DNA of 64,000 nucleotides, from contig JARGSG010000103.1 in NCBI GenBank assembly GCA_030374805.1, positions 1 through 64,000 of the forward strand. Direction: 5' to 3'. The position numbers and the translations under genes were made by a program. Positions within the stretch are counted from its first letter, which is position 1; every line of letters begins with the position of its first letter. Shown here piece by piece: positions 19,278 to 30,678 of the stretch. The notes beneath the pieces are model-generated. The model had not been told where the DNA came from. It saw nothing but the letters and a program-made list of their open reading frames with translations, and did not search any database. Source of the stretch: Gracilaria gracilis. Its lineage: Eukaryota > Rhodophyta > Florideophyceae > Gracilariales > Gracilariaceae.

Positions 19278-19687
19278 GACAAGATGGGATGGGATGAAGC
19301 GGGGTGAAGAGGGGTGAAGTTGGGAGGTTTGTTGGTTGCAGGGGAAAGGATGCGGAGATGCTGGACCGAGGATAGCCTGCTGGCGCACGCTGCAGGGGAG
19401 AGTATAAAGATGGTTGGTGAAAACGCCACCAAGCACGTGATAATTTTCGTCGTACTCTTCGTGCAGTCTTTCATGGTGGGTGGCATTCGAGAATTTATGA
19501 AGCCTAACTTTGAAATTTCGCCACGTGTGTAGTAAAGCGCTGGCGTAGATGTTGAGAAGCGTGAAGCGAAAAGCGTTGCGCAATCGCGGGCGTAATCTGC
19601 ATCACATGTCTGTTCGAGCTTGACTCTCACTGCTTCTCAGAATTGCGTGCAGCGCGGCAGATCTTCACAACGAAGGTTTGTGACGTT

Positions 19688-19985
19688 CGTTGGCGGTACG
19701 TTGACGCCTAGCGCTTTCACTTGGCGAGCATGTGGGATACTGACTGAAAGTGTTGCGCTTGTGATTTGTGTGCGAAACTATGCGTGCGATGGTGCCCTCA
19801 TCTGGTGGGTACTTTGCGGAATGGCGAAGTCTCAGTCGTTGGAGGTACGTTGATCCCTAGCGGTTTCACTTGGCGAGCATGCGGGATACTGACAGAAAAC
19901 TGTTGCGCTTGTGAATTGTGTGCGAAACGAAGCTTGCGATGGTGCCCTCATGTGATGAGTACTTCGCAATTCCGCCTAGTAGCTT
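19688..19985 (+). repeat. two tandem copies of an about 149-bp unit
   Basis: Copy 1 starts at 19688 (CGTTGGCGGTACGTTGA) and copy 2 at 19837 (CGTTGGAGGTACGTTGA). The unit includes TTTCACTTGGCGAGCATG and GCGATGGTGCCCTCAT in both. The copies are clearly diverged, with several substitutions and small indels. Confidence 0.85.
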
Positions 19986-20026
19986 TACTCTCTACCCATA
20001 GTCCAAGTCACTCGTGCCGCTCAAAG

Positions 20027-20099
20027 TGCTCTCTTTTGTTGTGACAATCATCTTATAACCAAGTTGGTTGTAACCTGATTGTGACAATAGAAGAGAGCA
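20027..20099. repeat. 73-bp hairpin
   Basis: Arms TGCTCTCTTTTGTTGTGACA and its imperfect reverse complement ending AAGAGAGCA, with a short central loop around 20062. It could serve as a binding site or a terminator-like structure. Confidence 0.75.
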
Positions 20100-20343
20100 C
20101 ATCGCGTCGTCTCGGGGGACTTGTTGCTCCCCTCCTGCAACCGATTGCCTCGCTCGGTTGTGGCAGGTGTGCAATAACTCGCTTGAGACGAGATTTGTGT
20201 TGAGGTGTCGTGTGCGTGAGGAGGTAAGTGCGAGATGTGAAGTGTTCATGTTCTGGTTTCTATGCTAACTGCAAGTGTTTGATGCGTATGTGCAATATGT
20301 AAAATGTGTATGTTTGAGGGGAGCACCAGAATTGGAAGCATAT

Positions 20344-20469
20344 CATATGCACTTTGTTCGGGTTCGGGGAAAGGACACTATTGTACCCGGATCATCCTGT
20401 TTGTCATACTAACAAAATGATCCGGGTATAAGTAATGTCCTTTCCCCGAACCCGAACAAAGTGCATATG
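20344..20469. repeat. 126-bp long hairpin, copy 1
   Basis: Arms CATATGCACTTTGTTCGGGT...GGATCATC and their near-perfect reverse complement ending GTGCATATG, with about 57 bases per arm and a loop near 20405. It contains CCCGGATCAT on one arm and ATGATCCGGG on the other. Confidence 0.85.
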
Positions 20470-20802
20470 CATATGAGATTTGTGTTGAGGTGCCGTGTAC
20501 GTCACGAGGTAAGTGCGAGATGTGAAGTGTTCATGTTCTGCTGTGTATGCTAACTGCAAAGTGCTTGATGCGTATGTGCGAGATTTTTGTTACGGTGCGA
20601 AGTGAATGTTTGAGGGTAGTAGCAGAACTGGAAACACATGGTAAGTGTGCACTTTGTTGAGGTGCCGTATACATGAGGAGGTAAGTGCGAGATGTTAAGT
20701 GTTCATGTTCTGGTTTCTATGCTAACTGCAAGTGTTTGATGCGTATGTGCAACATGTTTATGACGGTAGGATGTGTATGTTTGAAGGGAGTACCACACCA
20801 AT

Positions 20803-20945
20803 CTCATATGCATATAGACTTTTTTCGGGTTCGGGGAAAGACACTGGCTATGCCGGGATCATCCTGTTAGTCCGACTAACAAGATGATCCGGGTATAGAT
20901 AGTGACCTTTTCCCGAACCCCGAACAAAGTGCATATCCATATGAG
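20803..20945. repeat. about 143-bp long hairpin, copy 2
   Basis: Second copy of the hairpin at 20344-20469, slightly diverged, with arms starting CTCATATGCATAT. Both arms keep CGGGTTCGGG and CCGGGATCATC. Confidence 0.8.
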
Positions 20946-21401
20946 ATTTGTGTTGAGGTGCCGTGTATGTGACGAGGTAAGTGCGAGATAGGAAGTGTTC
21001 ATGTTCTGGTGTGTGTGCTAACTGCGAAGTGCTTGATGCGTATTTGCCAGATGTTTCTTACGGTGCGAATTGAATATTTGAGGGTAGTAGCCGAATTGAA
21101 AACGCATGGTAAGTGTGCACTTTCTTCAGGTTCGAGGAGCGAATAGTGACTAACAGGATATGTGAGTAGCGTGTGTTCGTGGATGTGTAGATATGGTGAG
21201 GGGACTTGGATCAGCGTGGGAGGCATGAAGTGGGCAGTTGAAATGTTTTCTGGGAGATAGAGAGCGCGATGGATGGCGAGGTAAGTGCGTTCTTTGTTGA
21301 GTCAGAAAGAACGAAGAGACTAACCAAAGGAATGTTTATTTCGATTCCATTGATCGGAACAGGTGAATGATTTAGTTGCTTCTTTTACGTGATGCAGGCT
21401 T

Positions 21402-21488
21402 GATGGGTGAGTTGAGTGTGTTCAAAAGTCGTTTGGGGGAAGCCGGCTGCTTCCCCCAAAAGATTGTGGAACACATTCAACTCATCCA
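21402..21488. repeat. about 87-bp hairpin
   Basis: Arms GATGGGTGAGTTGAGTGTGT and AACACATTCAACTCATCC flank an inner stem GGGGGAAGC/GCTTCCCCC around 21440. The structure is interrupted by one small internal mismatch region. Confidence 0.8.
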
Positions 21489-22147
21489 CCGAGCCTCACT
21501 CTGAGAATGACTGACAAATTGTGTATTTTGCGATCTGGATATGTGAAATTGTTGCAGATATGGGTTGTTCGGGGACTGGTTTCTTTTGCCTGAGCCGTTG
21601 GAAATGTGTGTGACAAGGTAGTACCATGTCTCAAGCATCTTCAAAAGCTCAAGCAACAGAAACAAGTCCCAATAGTATTGGCTTTGGAGAAGGGCGTTTT
21701 GAGCGCAGCGGGAGAGTGGTATTTTTCTATGCGTTATTGTTTGCGATGCGTTACAGGGCTTTTGTGATTATGTATGGATGTGTTATGGAGCGGGCTTTCA
21801 TCATCGTGGGTCGGAACGAAGGTGCGGATCGAACACGAGGGGGATTCTGGCGAGTTTTGATGCGTTTCGTTCGCTGTTGGAGATTCTGCGGAACTACGAT
21901 ACTGCAGCGAAAACATTCAATTTTGCTAGAATGACACATGCATCCTTATTTTGGACCGGTGAGTCGGATGGACCGAGAAACTGGTGAAACTAGCAAACTA
22001 GTAGAAATAGAAGTTAGTTCTACGGTTCTAGCAACTTTCTTATATCCTAGTAATATAGTGTAGGTTGGAAAACGGGCCTAGTATTACATTCATTAAATCC
22101 GGCAAAACATTGATTTCACTCTAGTTTTTCGTCCACTGCAAACTTCC

Positions 22148-22203
22148 AAAAATCGCAATTTAACATATGAAATACTAGCATTTTCAAACTGCGATTTTTG
22201 GAC
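22148..22203. repeat. subterminal hairpin next to the right terminal repeat
   Basis: Arms CCAAAAATCGCA and TGCGATTTTTGG about 55 bp apart, just inside the right end. The direct repeat ACTGCAAACT flanks it (about 22135 and 22202). A candidate transposase recognition site. Confidence 0.7.
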
Positions 22204-22210
22204 TGCAAAC

Positions 22211-22232
22211 TAGCATTCCGAGAACACAGACG
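22211..22232 (-). repeat. right terminal inverted repeat of the giant transposon
   Basis: 22 bases, perfect reverse complement of 1836-1857. It is followed by the duplicated AA at 22233-22234 and then the rest of the interrupted LTR. Confidence 0.95.
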
Positions 22233-23009
22233 AAGGTGCATTATGAACCTTGTTAGGTGGAATGGAATATGGAACCACGTATGGTTATGAACATGTGGAT
22301 GTTGTGTAGTGTAGTCGAGTGCAGTGACTCATGAGATACCCTGACAGTGGGTTAGCCACGTGTACGGACCTCATGAGGTGTGCACTATATTATTTAATAG
22401 CTATAGTTTAATATCTAGTTGAACCTACTTAGGTGTGCGCGACCTCGCCTTCGCGAGCGCCAAGTAAACTCAACTGAGGTCCCCCTCCTTAACCAGAGGC
22501 TTGGTTCTAGTTCGTACTACCTTCGTAGGTTCACGACCCCTTCGGGTGGGTAACCACGATTGGTTCCTGTACAACTATCCCCTCAGGATCACTTAGGAAC
22601 CCCTCTAGGTCTGTTTCTATTTGTTCACCTGGACTAGGTTTGGATTCCGCCCCTGTATAGGGATAGTGACACAACTGCACCGTGTCGCTCCGCCTTTCGG
22701 GTCTGTTGCCGCCGGTTGGCACGACCCTTGGCTTCGCTCCGGGTTGGTTTACCTTGGAGGTTTTCCCCGTGTTTACGGTCCCTTTTTCCCCTCTTTTTCC
22801 CTCTTTTTCCCCCTTTCTCTGGGTTTCTGTGCTTCTCTCTTGATCACCATTCCCTTTTGGTTTCTCACCTCTGCAGGTATAGCCAGCAACCGTCTCCGGT
22901 CTTACACCCGGCTCCGAGTACGGGCAGAGGGTTCTGTCGCTGAGTTCACCTCCACAGGGAGCGGGACTCGGACATCCCGTGGACATTACCTCTTCAGGGT
23001 GTTGCTCCA
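22233..23009 (+). repeat. 5' LTR, remaining 777 bases
   Basis: It matches 30797-31573 with about four mismatches by eye, starts with the duplicated AA and ends CTCCA. Minus-strand open frames here are also present in the other LTR copy and are not genes. Confidence 0.9.
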
Positions 23010-23013
23010 AATT

Positions 23014-23031
23014 TGGTCTCCCGACCTAGAA
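23014..23031 (+). other. primer-binding site of the LTR retroelement
   Basis: TGGTCTCCCGACCTAGAA lies four bases after the 5' LTR end. It would pair with a tRNA 3' end reading ...TCGGGAGACCA. Nearly the same site is used by the left LTR element, so the two are related. Confidence 0.65.
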
Positions 23032-23213
23032 GGGATTGGTATCACTTGTGAAGTACTCTTTGAGTTTGGAATCTTTGAGATTTGGATTCCTCTTTTGGGA
23101 GATTGGTTTCGCTTTACACCGAGTATCGGTTTGGGTGAAGTCATTCTCTTCTATTTTCCGCTTTTCAGAAGTCGTGGTGAACGCGTTCGTTCTCACCGAA
23201 TGCTCAGTTCATC

Positions 23214-24632
23214 ATGATGATGTTCATGATGTCGATGAATGATCCCAGGGATGGTTCTACCAATGCGCTGGACGCTGGTGATTCTCCGCATTCGGAACCT
23301 GAACCTACTTCCCAACGGATTGGTGTTGACGAAGTTTCATCCGACTCTCGGAAGGTGTTGTCCGTTTCGTCGGTTCCCCAAGCTGGGTGGTCTATTGATC
23401 CCACGACAATGGTTGATGGAACATCCGACTCTCGGAATACTGACGTTGGTGTGTGCTCCAGGGTGGAGTCAGCTACCAAAGGTTTGCTCTTTGGTCAGCA
23501 AATCCAGTTGGAGATGCTGCTGAATCTCAGACGAGATACTTCTGATATCAAACTCCGAGATATGTCGGTAGATATTCGCGAGTTGCTACTCGATGTTACC
23601 TCGATTATCGATGCGCTTGGTTTTCCAAAAGCCTCCTTTGAGGATCTTACTGTGAGGTTGAACCGTATCCGTGAACGTTTGGATTTATTGGAGAAATCTA
23701 CTAGGCGCCATAGTGGTTCCACCGATTTGCCGGTTGTTGATTCCCGTTCTCAGAAGAGAAGCCGAAAGTCCGGTTCAAGCCGTCGCTTTTCTCGGAAGAG
23801 ATCGTCTCCTTCGGAGAGCTCAACATCTGACACAGACTCATCCTCTTCGGATTCAAGTTCTTCTTCCGATTCATTGGATACAGAACTCAGTTCACGGAAG
23901 AGTCGCAAACGTTCCCGTTCACACGGTCATGGTTCTCGAAAGAGATTGAAAGAAAAGCATACCAAGTCATCTGGTGATGTGTATGGTCACCGCAGATCGG
24001 TACGCTCTCCTATGAGTACATCTGGCACGGAGACGTCCACGTCAGACTCATCTTCATTCTCTTTGGATTTGAACTGGTATGACAACTGGCAGCGCGAGCT
24101 TGCTCAGTTGCATTCTCCCAAAGATTCTGGGTTGTCTCCGAATCCGGAAATTTCGCAGAGTTCGGCGTTGATGATGGAAAATGATCCCGATTTGTACGGT
24201 GAAGGTACCCATGTTGGGGTTCGCCAAATTGCTCCTGCAATGAACTCCGTTGAGTACATGGAACCTGAGATGAGGTACACGACGCAGCCACATCCTGTGC
24301 ATGTTCGTCCTTATGGCGAACCGACCACGGTGATATGTTCCAACTGCTACGCTTTTGGTCACATAACACCGCAGTGCACATTCCCAAATTGGGATAGGTC
24401 GACCATTATTGGGAATTTCGAATCACTCCTACGTGAGGACAGAGCTCGAGTTTCGAGTGTGTCTTATGACGTCGCGAAGTTGGAACGAGACGGTACTGGA
24501 TATGATGTTAATACCGTCACGGTTCAAAACCAAGATGTGGTAGAAAGATTTGTTCCCAAGACCGGGGATTATTCAGTTCCCCAGGATGGGTTTCACCGGA
24601 TTCAATCGGTGGCGCCTTCCCCGAAAAACTGA
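23214..24632 (+). mobile_element. gag-like ORF of the LTR retroelement
   Basis: 472 residues. A helical middle region is followed by a Ser/Arg/Lys/Asp-rich basic segment and a single CCHC zinc knuckle, CSNCYAFGHITPQC, at about residues 375-388, as in nucleocapsid domains. It is followed two bases later by the protease-like ORF. Confidence 0.75.
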
Positions 24633-24634
24633 TA

Positions 24635-25663
24635 TTGGGAGCCTCCCAGTCGGGAGAGGTGCCCTTTGAACAGGGGTCATTGACACCTGAGGCCTCACAG
24701 CCTCGCTCCCCCATGAAGATCCTTTCGAGGAAGATATCTTTATCCTTACCGGATTCGCACCCTGAGATGGGTCAACTCGTACGGCCGTGGATACGGAAGA
24801 GTAGTCCGAAGTATCCGGAACGCGTGATGATGCTCTCGAAGAGAAGTTACAAAGTTCACGCCGATCTCGGGTTCACACACCATCTCATGGTTCGTCATGT
24901 CGCTCTACTAGACACCGGAGCCGGTCCCAACTGTATATTGGAATCGTTCCTCCCGGAGGAGTGTCATGAATATATCCGTTACGGTCCCCTGATGGAAATC
25001 GCTGATGCGAATGATCGCACAATTGTTACGATGGGTATGTTACCAATTATGGTTTGTTTAGGAATGACCGCTGTGTCGGTTGAATTTGTTGTTTGCCAGA
25101 AGCTTGCTGCCCCGATTGTGCTCGGTTGTGATTTTTGTGACCTCCATGTGGAGTCAATCAAACCCAGACTTTCAAGGGTGGAGATGGTAGACGGTTCGTC
25201 GGTTCCATTTGCTGGAAAACCGTGGGAACGGGCGAAGAAGCGTTCCGAACGTAATGCGGCACCGTTGCCTCCTGCTCAGCAGTATGTGTCACCAGTTCCT
25301 GGTTCAACGAAGCTACGCGTCCGTGAGTTCGTTCGGATTCCTCCGATGTCCCAAGCTTGGGTTACTGTCTCAACTGAGAAACGTGGGCTGGTGATGATTC
25401 ATCATCTACCCTCTCTGCTAGAGAAATACGGACCTGCTGTTGCTCAAGGGATTGCTCTTTGTGAACGTCGAAAACCTTTTCAGGTATTGGTCGCAAACTT
25501 TTCCCGTGTTGCGCAAACGTTGCAAAACCAACAGGTGGTAAGTCAGATTACTTGGCACCCTCAGGGTTTGTTCGCAACTGATCTGAGTGTTTCCGATGTT
25601 GTCGGACTGCGTCCTATGAGGGAAGTTGAGAAGTTGAACTCCCTGTGGGATGGAACACCGTAA
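24635..25663 (+). mobile_element. retropepsin-like ORF of the LTR retroelement
   Basis: 342 residues. The aspartic protease active-site motif is ALLDTGAG (Asp at about residue 93) and the later VLGCDFCDLH matches the conserved ILG-x-DF segment. Gag and pol of such elements are normally translated by read-through or frameshifting. Confidence 0.7.
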
Positions 25664-25714
25664 ACGTTTGATTCGGTTCATGCAACTACGGAGACTTTAG
25701 TTCCTAACCAGGAT

Positions 25715-26422
25715 TTGAAGTTGGATGCCCAATGTGGGTTTGCAAGCTCTGAAGTCGAGAAATCTGGTTCCTTGATTAAGGTTCTTACCAATCTGTGGTC
25801 GTCTGTTGTTGATGCACTGAAGGGAAGAACTCATTTGAGTTTCATCCCGTTCGTACGGTCTTTGTTCGATGCGGCTCGTACCGGTCCTTCTGTTTCACCA
25901 GTCGTGGTTGTTCCTATGAAGGATAATTCTCTCCAGTTCTGCCTGGACTACCGTCATGTTGGCCCAAACGCGTCGGGAACTTACAGCGTGAAACCGGTGA
26001 AGAACGGTGTGTATCCTGTTTCTGGGTTGGCTAATTTCGTCATGGAATACCATTCTTTGGTGAATGATGCTTCGACACCGGAAATTCGGGAGACTATCCT
26101 CAACGTGTCGCTTCATAACCCGAACACGTTGGTTGATACTCCAGTTGAAGGTGTTGATACCGCGGATATGGTTGTCTCTACTAGAGAGATTGTCGCCACT
26201 ACTGTGGAGCCACAGTCTGGAAGAAATGCACCCGCAGGGTTGGTTAAGTTCAAACCTTATGCTGAAGGTGGAAATGCTGAAGCTCCTCCATGTACAAGAA
26301 TTGGAAGTGTTGTTCTGAAACCGGTCTCCAGAGATGATGTATTCATTCGCCCTGTGAAGGGTTCTGTTTCAGAGATTGATTTTCGAGAAGAAAGCGTACG
26401 TTTGGATGGCCATTATGGTTGA
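25715..26422 (+). mobile_element. reverse-transcriptase-like start region, fossil
   Basis: The stretch SPVVVVPMKDNSLQFCLDYR resembles the first conserved block of Gypsy-type reverse transcriptases. The remainder of the domain is not recognisable here, and the region is part of a broken polyprotein. Confidence 0.55.
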
Positions 26423-29400
26423 TGACGGGTTCCTATCGTTAGGATTGTTTTGGTTGATATGTTTGTTGTGATTTCGGAGCGAGTCACTCTTCACTCACCC
26501 TGGAACGGTTATTTCTTCATGGATTTGCTGTGCCCTATCGAGGGAGAAGTGATGACGCTCTCATGTCTTTGCTTTTTCGTGTTACACCCTACTGGGGTTG
26601 TGTTTGATGCTTTCTATTGGTTACCATGGTGGCTTTTTCACCCGACATGCCGGGGCATACGTCCCCGCTTGCACGGTTTTTTCTCATCGTGGGAGATTGT
26701 TTCGTCTCATCTGAGAAGTCTCCGAACCATGGAACATCGTTTTACGTTATTTCTTTTCGATTGTTTGCTTTTGTTCACCAGAAAATGGTGTTGGGAACTA
26801 TCTGAATACCTTTCACCGTTTTCCGGGTTTATTTGTTACTACACATGCTACATGATGTGATTTTCCATTCTTGGAGAAGCCCCGATAATGTTCGGTTATC
26901 TGAAGTTTCATCTATTGTATGGTTTTCCTATTGAAGGATGGGACCGATTGGTACGGTTATTCTCATGTAGAATATCCATACATGGACTTGGTTTACTCTT
27001 TGGAGTTAATGTCTACGATCTGAATGACCCTTGTAAGGTTCATCACCAATTTGGAGTCGTGCTGGAATTGGTTACCGAAGGTATCCTTTTGCTACACCCT
27101 AAGGGTTTGGAATCCGCGATCGGAAGAATTCCGCTTACTCTCCTAAGAGATACTACACCCCATAGTCGTGGTACTACTGCCCGTAGTCGCTCCGCCTAAG
27201 AAGGGGGGAGGGAGACTGTGAAACTACTTGAGACTGTGAAACTACTTTGGTTCGTTCGGCGGAGTCGTCTGATCCAGTTTCTGGAGGTAATCGTGCTCAC
27301 GAGATCGAATTCTACTAACCGCATCGGTGATATCGCTTTCGTGAAGTACCTTCTGGGTTCGTCTACGCACACCGGATCAGTTCGAAAATATTCTGTTCTC
27401 GAAGTCTGAAGCTACGGTAGGGACGATATCGTTCAGTCTCAAGCTGTCCTATTACGGAAATTGATGCCGCAGTACGGATGATTTGGTCGCGTATCGCGCT
27501 CGATTACTGTACCGAATACGGTTTGGAACCACATTGATTGTGTTCATGGTGATTAACCGCACTTGGTAGAAGCTTTGTTGCGTACCCTTACAGGTTTGGG
27601 AGCGCATCATATTGATGAGAAACCTTCTTGGGTTTGTGATCGTGCCGCTCGGATAGCTTCGCTCCACGTTGGTTGTTTACCGAAGATTCGGGGTACTCTG
27701 TGGCAGTTGTAGCTCAGCGGAATTGAATGTCAGTGAATGGCACCTCTAAGAAGGTTTGGAAAGAGAAGAACCGTCGTCGGTGTGCTCGAGAACCGCGGTC
27801 GGTTGAGACCCAAGCGTGGGTTGAGAACGATGAGTGTTACCTCAAGAGGTGTTCTGAAGTACTGGCCTGTTGTCAGCATAAGTGCTCCGTGTTCGGTGGA
27901 TGTTGCGCTTAAGTGCAGCATCGGTGCGAGAGCGCAGAAGTACCGGTGGCCGGTTGAAAAATGTCAATTTTTTGAAGTGCCAACCGTTGTCGGTGCATTG
28001 AATGCCGCGCCGTACTATGGTTCCAGCCCAGGCGGGCGCGCCAAAATAATTTATTTGATTTTTTGCCTTGCCACGGCGCGTGGTGTCTCGGGAATCGATG
28101 TTAGTGCACATGGCCACTTGGCATTCTACCCAGCCAATGGGTACGCTTTGTACCACTCCACGTTTCGGCGTATACACCCAATCAGATGGGATTGCACTAT
28201 TATTACTCCGAATCGTCCGGATATGCCTCAGAAAGGATGTTTTGATATTTATGGCACCCAGTGTGGGTATTGTTGGAACGCGCGCCGTGTGTATAACCGT
28301 CCCAACGGTACAGGGAGTACAGGTCCTCCACAGGCACTGTGTACACGGTATGGGAGCAAGAAAGGCAGGATACTCCCCGTGTGGAACGTCACCGTTGCTC
28401 AGTTTTCCGCCTAGGCGATGAAAAGGAATCCGTCCGACTCCGCATACGTCAGCTGCTCATTTGAAGCTACTCACATTGAGTGTTCTCGCAGATGGCGTAT
28501 GCATCCATCCCGTATGTCGGCGATACAACCCCCGTGGGTACATTGCCTCTCGCAGCGCCGTTGTCGTATATTTCGGAGTGTTGAACTTCCCGAAAACGGG
28601 TTTGGGCAAAGAATACTGTTGCACGGTGAGTATCATCGATCCACCGAGAAGAACAGTTTGTTACAAGGGTTGGTGCGTCCTGGAAAGGACTACGCGCTGT
28701 GTAGCACCACCAGTTGTATGATGGAGAGGAATGCCAACTCCGATGGGCCGGATACATCTCAATTGAGTTACGCCTCTTAAGGAGTGAGCAGGACTGATGA
28801 AACAAATTCCTTGAGGATTGAAAGAGCCCTGGAGGGAAGTCATCCACTATATTGGATTATGCTATTACGTGCACGAGCGACTTCCGCGTTGGACAGTAAC
28901 CGGGTAATCGGTGTCTATGAAGCTGTTCATGCGAAGAGACGTGACGGAACTTGCCAATGGTACGCCACAGTTAGGTTTGGAAAAGAAGAATGCTTGTGGA
29001 TATGTTGAGGAGTCCTGGGTCAAGAAGTGGTCAAGGAAACCCAAGTGGGTGTAAGAAGATGAAGAAACACGCAAGGAATGCGTATCGAACCAGATTGCTG
29101 GTGAAGAAACCCGAATCGGTATTGGAATGAAGGCCTGCTTTAGGATAGGTGTGTTCATAGTTCCACTGTGGTGCCGCTCATCGGTATCAATGTCAGAAGG
29201 ATACCGTGACCGGTGTGTCTCGCTCGAGAGCCTCTTGCGACAGCGTGGAGATGCTATACACCATAATGTATTCAGCATATCTTTTCTCCTTCACAGGAAG
29301 TGTGGGAAATGTCCCCGTTGAAACGGTTGGGAATCGCTGAGAGGATAACGTACTGAGTGAGTGAAGCTTTCGTTCGTCGGTGTGTCGCCCGTTTGGGATG

Positions 29401-30661
29401 GATGTTCGTTGATTGGAATCCGGATGTTTACGGCTTTGGTCAGAGCTCTCTCATGAGAGTTCGAACGCCTCCGGCGTGAGGTTACTCATTTTGTTCAGGA
29501 CGAATTTCGTCGTCGAGACAAATTTGTCGGATGTCTCCGAAGTCGGAAGCCTATCGAGATGTTGTCGAACCCATATGGGTAGTGTCAGAAAGCGCATCCC
29601 ATTGATGGGAGGCGTTGAAAAAAGCCGAATACGTCGGTGCGTACACACTGGGCGTTGTGACTGGTGAGCATCGTTCGCTATATATCCAACTCTGGAAGGG
29701 CACCGTTGCCGGTAAACACTGCGGACGTGAGCGCGATTCGGTAATGAAAGGAACTCTACAGAGTGAGTTGTTAGGACCATATCTCTGAAGCAGAGGAGGC
29801 AGGTGATCTCCGAATGGCCGGAAGAAGGATGCTACCGAACATACGGTTCGTGAAGGGAGATGATGAAGCTCTTTTGAGAGAAGACCCTTGGCAGGAAAGA
29901 TGAAGAAGAATATGTAAGACGAAATCGTTGGAACGGTGTTGGGTTTCTGATTACCTTCAAAAGGGACCACCCCAACGTTGGTATTCAATTGCAACTTGTT
30001 GAAGTTCAATTTTATATTGGTTTCGCCTTGTCAGGAGTATGCGTGACGCAAACGCCAGTAGATGGCTTGTGATTTAGTTCAGCCCGGAGGGTCTCTTGCA
30101 ACCAAGTATGGGAGACTGTGGCACTGTTTCACTACCATACATGGACAATGCCGCAATCGGCCGAACTACCATGCTGGCGATGACTGAGGAGCTGAACCGG
30201 TCACCGGTGTCATGGCTGTACCGCAATCGGTTGTACGTGACGCAAGCTTAACCTGGACAGGTGCGCAGTGAAAGATACAAACCTTCGCAGGTTTGAACCC
30301 AGAAGGGTTTCTTGTGTGTCTTCAGAAGACGTGCACGGACGCGCAGTTGAGGTTGTACCTCCTGTGGTGGTAGGTTGGTCCGATTTCGGAGGAAACCTTG
30401 AGAGCCGAATTCGGAATGTTGTCAGATGACAGAAGACCAATGTGATGGTACGAAATCTTGTCTAGTCGTATCCTCGGTAGAGAAGACCTTACGGGAGTAC
30501 GTGAAGGAGACACCGCCGCCTGGATGAGATATGAGTGTTGTACGCCACCTTGTGGCAGTTTGGGTTGTTGAGAAACCGGAGGGTCGGTGATGTTCCTACT
30601 GGATACTCGTTGGTACGAGATGAAAGTTGCTGTGTTCCCGCTTTCGGGCCCATGTACCCTC
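26423..30661 (+). mobile_element. decayed interior of the LTR retroelement
   Basis: About 4.2 kb where pol would be expected. No long open frame and no recognisable RNase H or integrase motif; many breaks. Composition stays like the rest of the element, so this is its interior and not a separate insertion. Confidence 0.6.
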
Positions 30662-30678
30662 TGCTAAGAAGGGGGGTA
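30662..30678 (+). other. polypurine tract
   Basis: AAGAAGGGGGG directly precedes the 3' LTR, as expected for plus-strand priming. A similar AAGAAGGGGGG lies in the interior near 27200. Confidence 0.65.

Larger units (their letters stand above)
20191..21120 (+). repeat. two tandem copies of an about 465-bp compound unit
   Basis: The submotif GAGGTAAGTGCGAGAT...GTGTTCATGTTCTG occurs four times (about 20220, 20505, 20680 and 20975), alternating in two versions. The larger unit is therefore about 465 bp: 20191-20654 and 20655-21120. Each large unit holds one long hairpin. Confidence 0.8.
19278..22210. other. 2.9-kb non-coding right arm of the giant transposon
   Basis: This region upstream of the transposase gene is packed with tandem repeats and long hairpins (listed separately) and ends with the right terminal repeat. 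The open frame 21626-21934 (102 aa) has no recognisable domain and is not called a gene. The arm probably contains the transposase promoter and subterminal binding sites. Confidence 0.6.
1836..22232. mobile_element. 20.4-kb Plavaka-like (CACTA-related) DNA transposon with chromatin and DNA-modifying cargo
   Basis: Perfect 22-bp terminal inverted repeats begin CGTCTGTGTTCTCGG. A 2-bp target duplication AA lies at 1834-1835 and 22233-22234. The unbroken LTR copy at 30679-31573 reads TTAGTCAAGGTGCA across the same point, a natural empty site. The element encodes a Plavaka-like transposase (16059-19277, minus) plus six further ORFs: a basic protein, a multi-pass membrane protein, a ParB-like/2OG-Fe(II) dioxygenase fusion, an N6/N4 DNA methyltransferase, a SET protein and a coiled-coil protein. 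The right 2.6 kb is non-coding and full of tandem repeats and hairpins. All major ORFs are open, so the element looks whole. A 2-bp duplication fits the CACTA/Mirage/Chapaev group. No capsid, DNA polymerase or tyrosine recombinase is seen. Confidence 0.93.

Noticed and set aside
16059-19583. KDZ (Kyakuja-Dileera-Zisupton) transposase
   Set aside because: First thought because of the oxygenase cargo, but LYSDKSS, the CxxC block and the KFH...EHAH...RRTSRRR end fit Plavaka, and KDZ elements make longer (about 8-bp) duplications.
1836-22232. Inversion explaining why the two LTR pieces and mirrored 22-mers face each other
   Set aside because: Both LTR pieces are in the same orientation and join perfectly once 1836-22232 and one AA are removed; a transposon insertion explains everything.
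1836-22232. Polinton, virus-like element or fungal-type Starship
   Set aside because: No capsid, protein-primed DNA polymerase, retroviral-type integrase or tyrosine recombinase motif is visible; the transposase has Plavaka/CACTA motifs and the duplication is 2 bp.
22531-23010. 159-aa minus-strand ORF, and its relative at 31095-31877
   Set aside because: Both lie in the two LTR copies; they are mirror frames of the LTR, not genes.
24336-24380. Zinc knuckle as evidence for a host RNA-binding protein
   Set aside because: Its position between two LTRs and before a retropepsin motif shows it is a gag nucleocapsid part.
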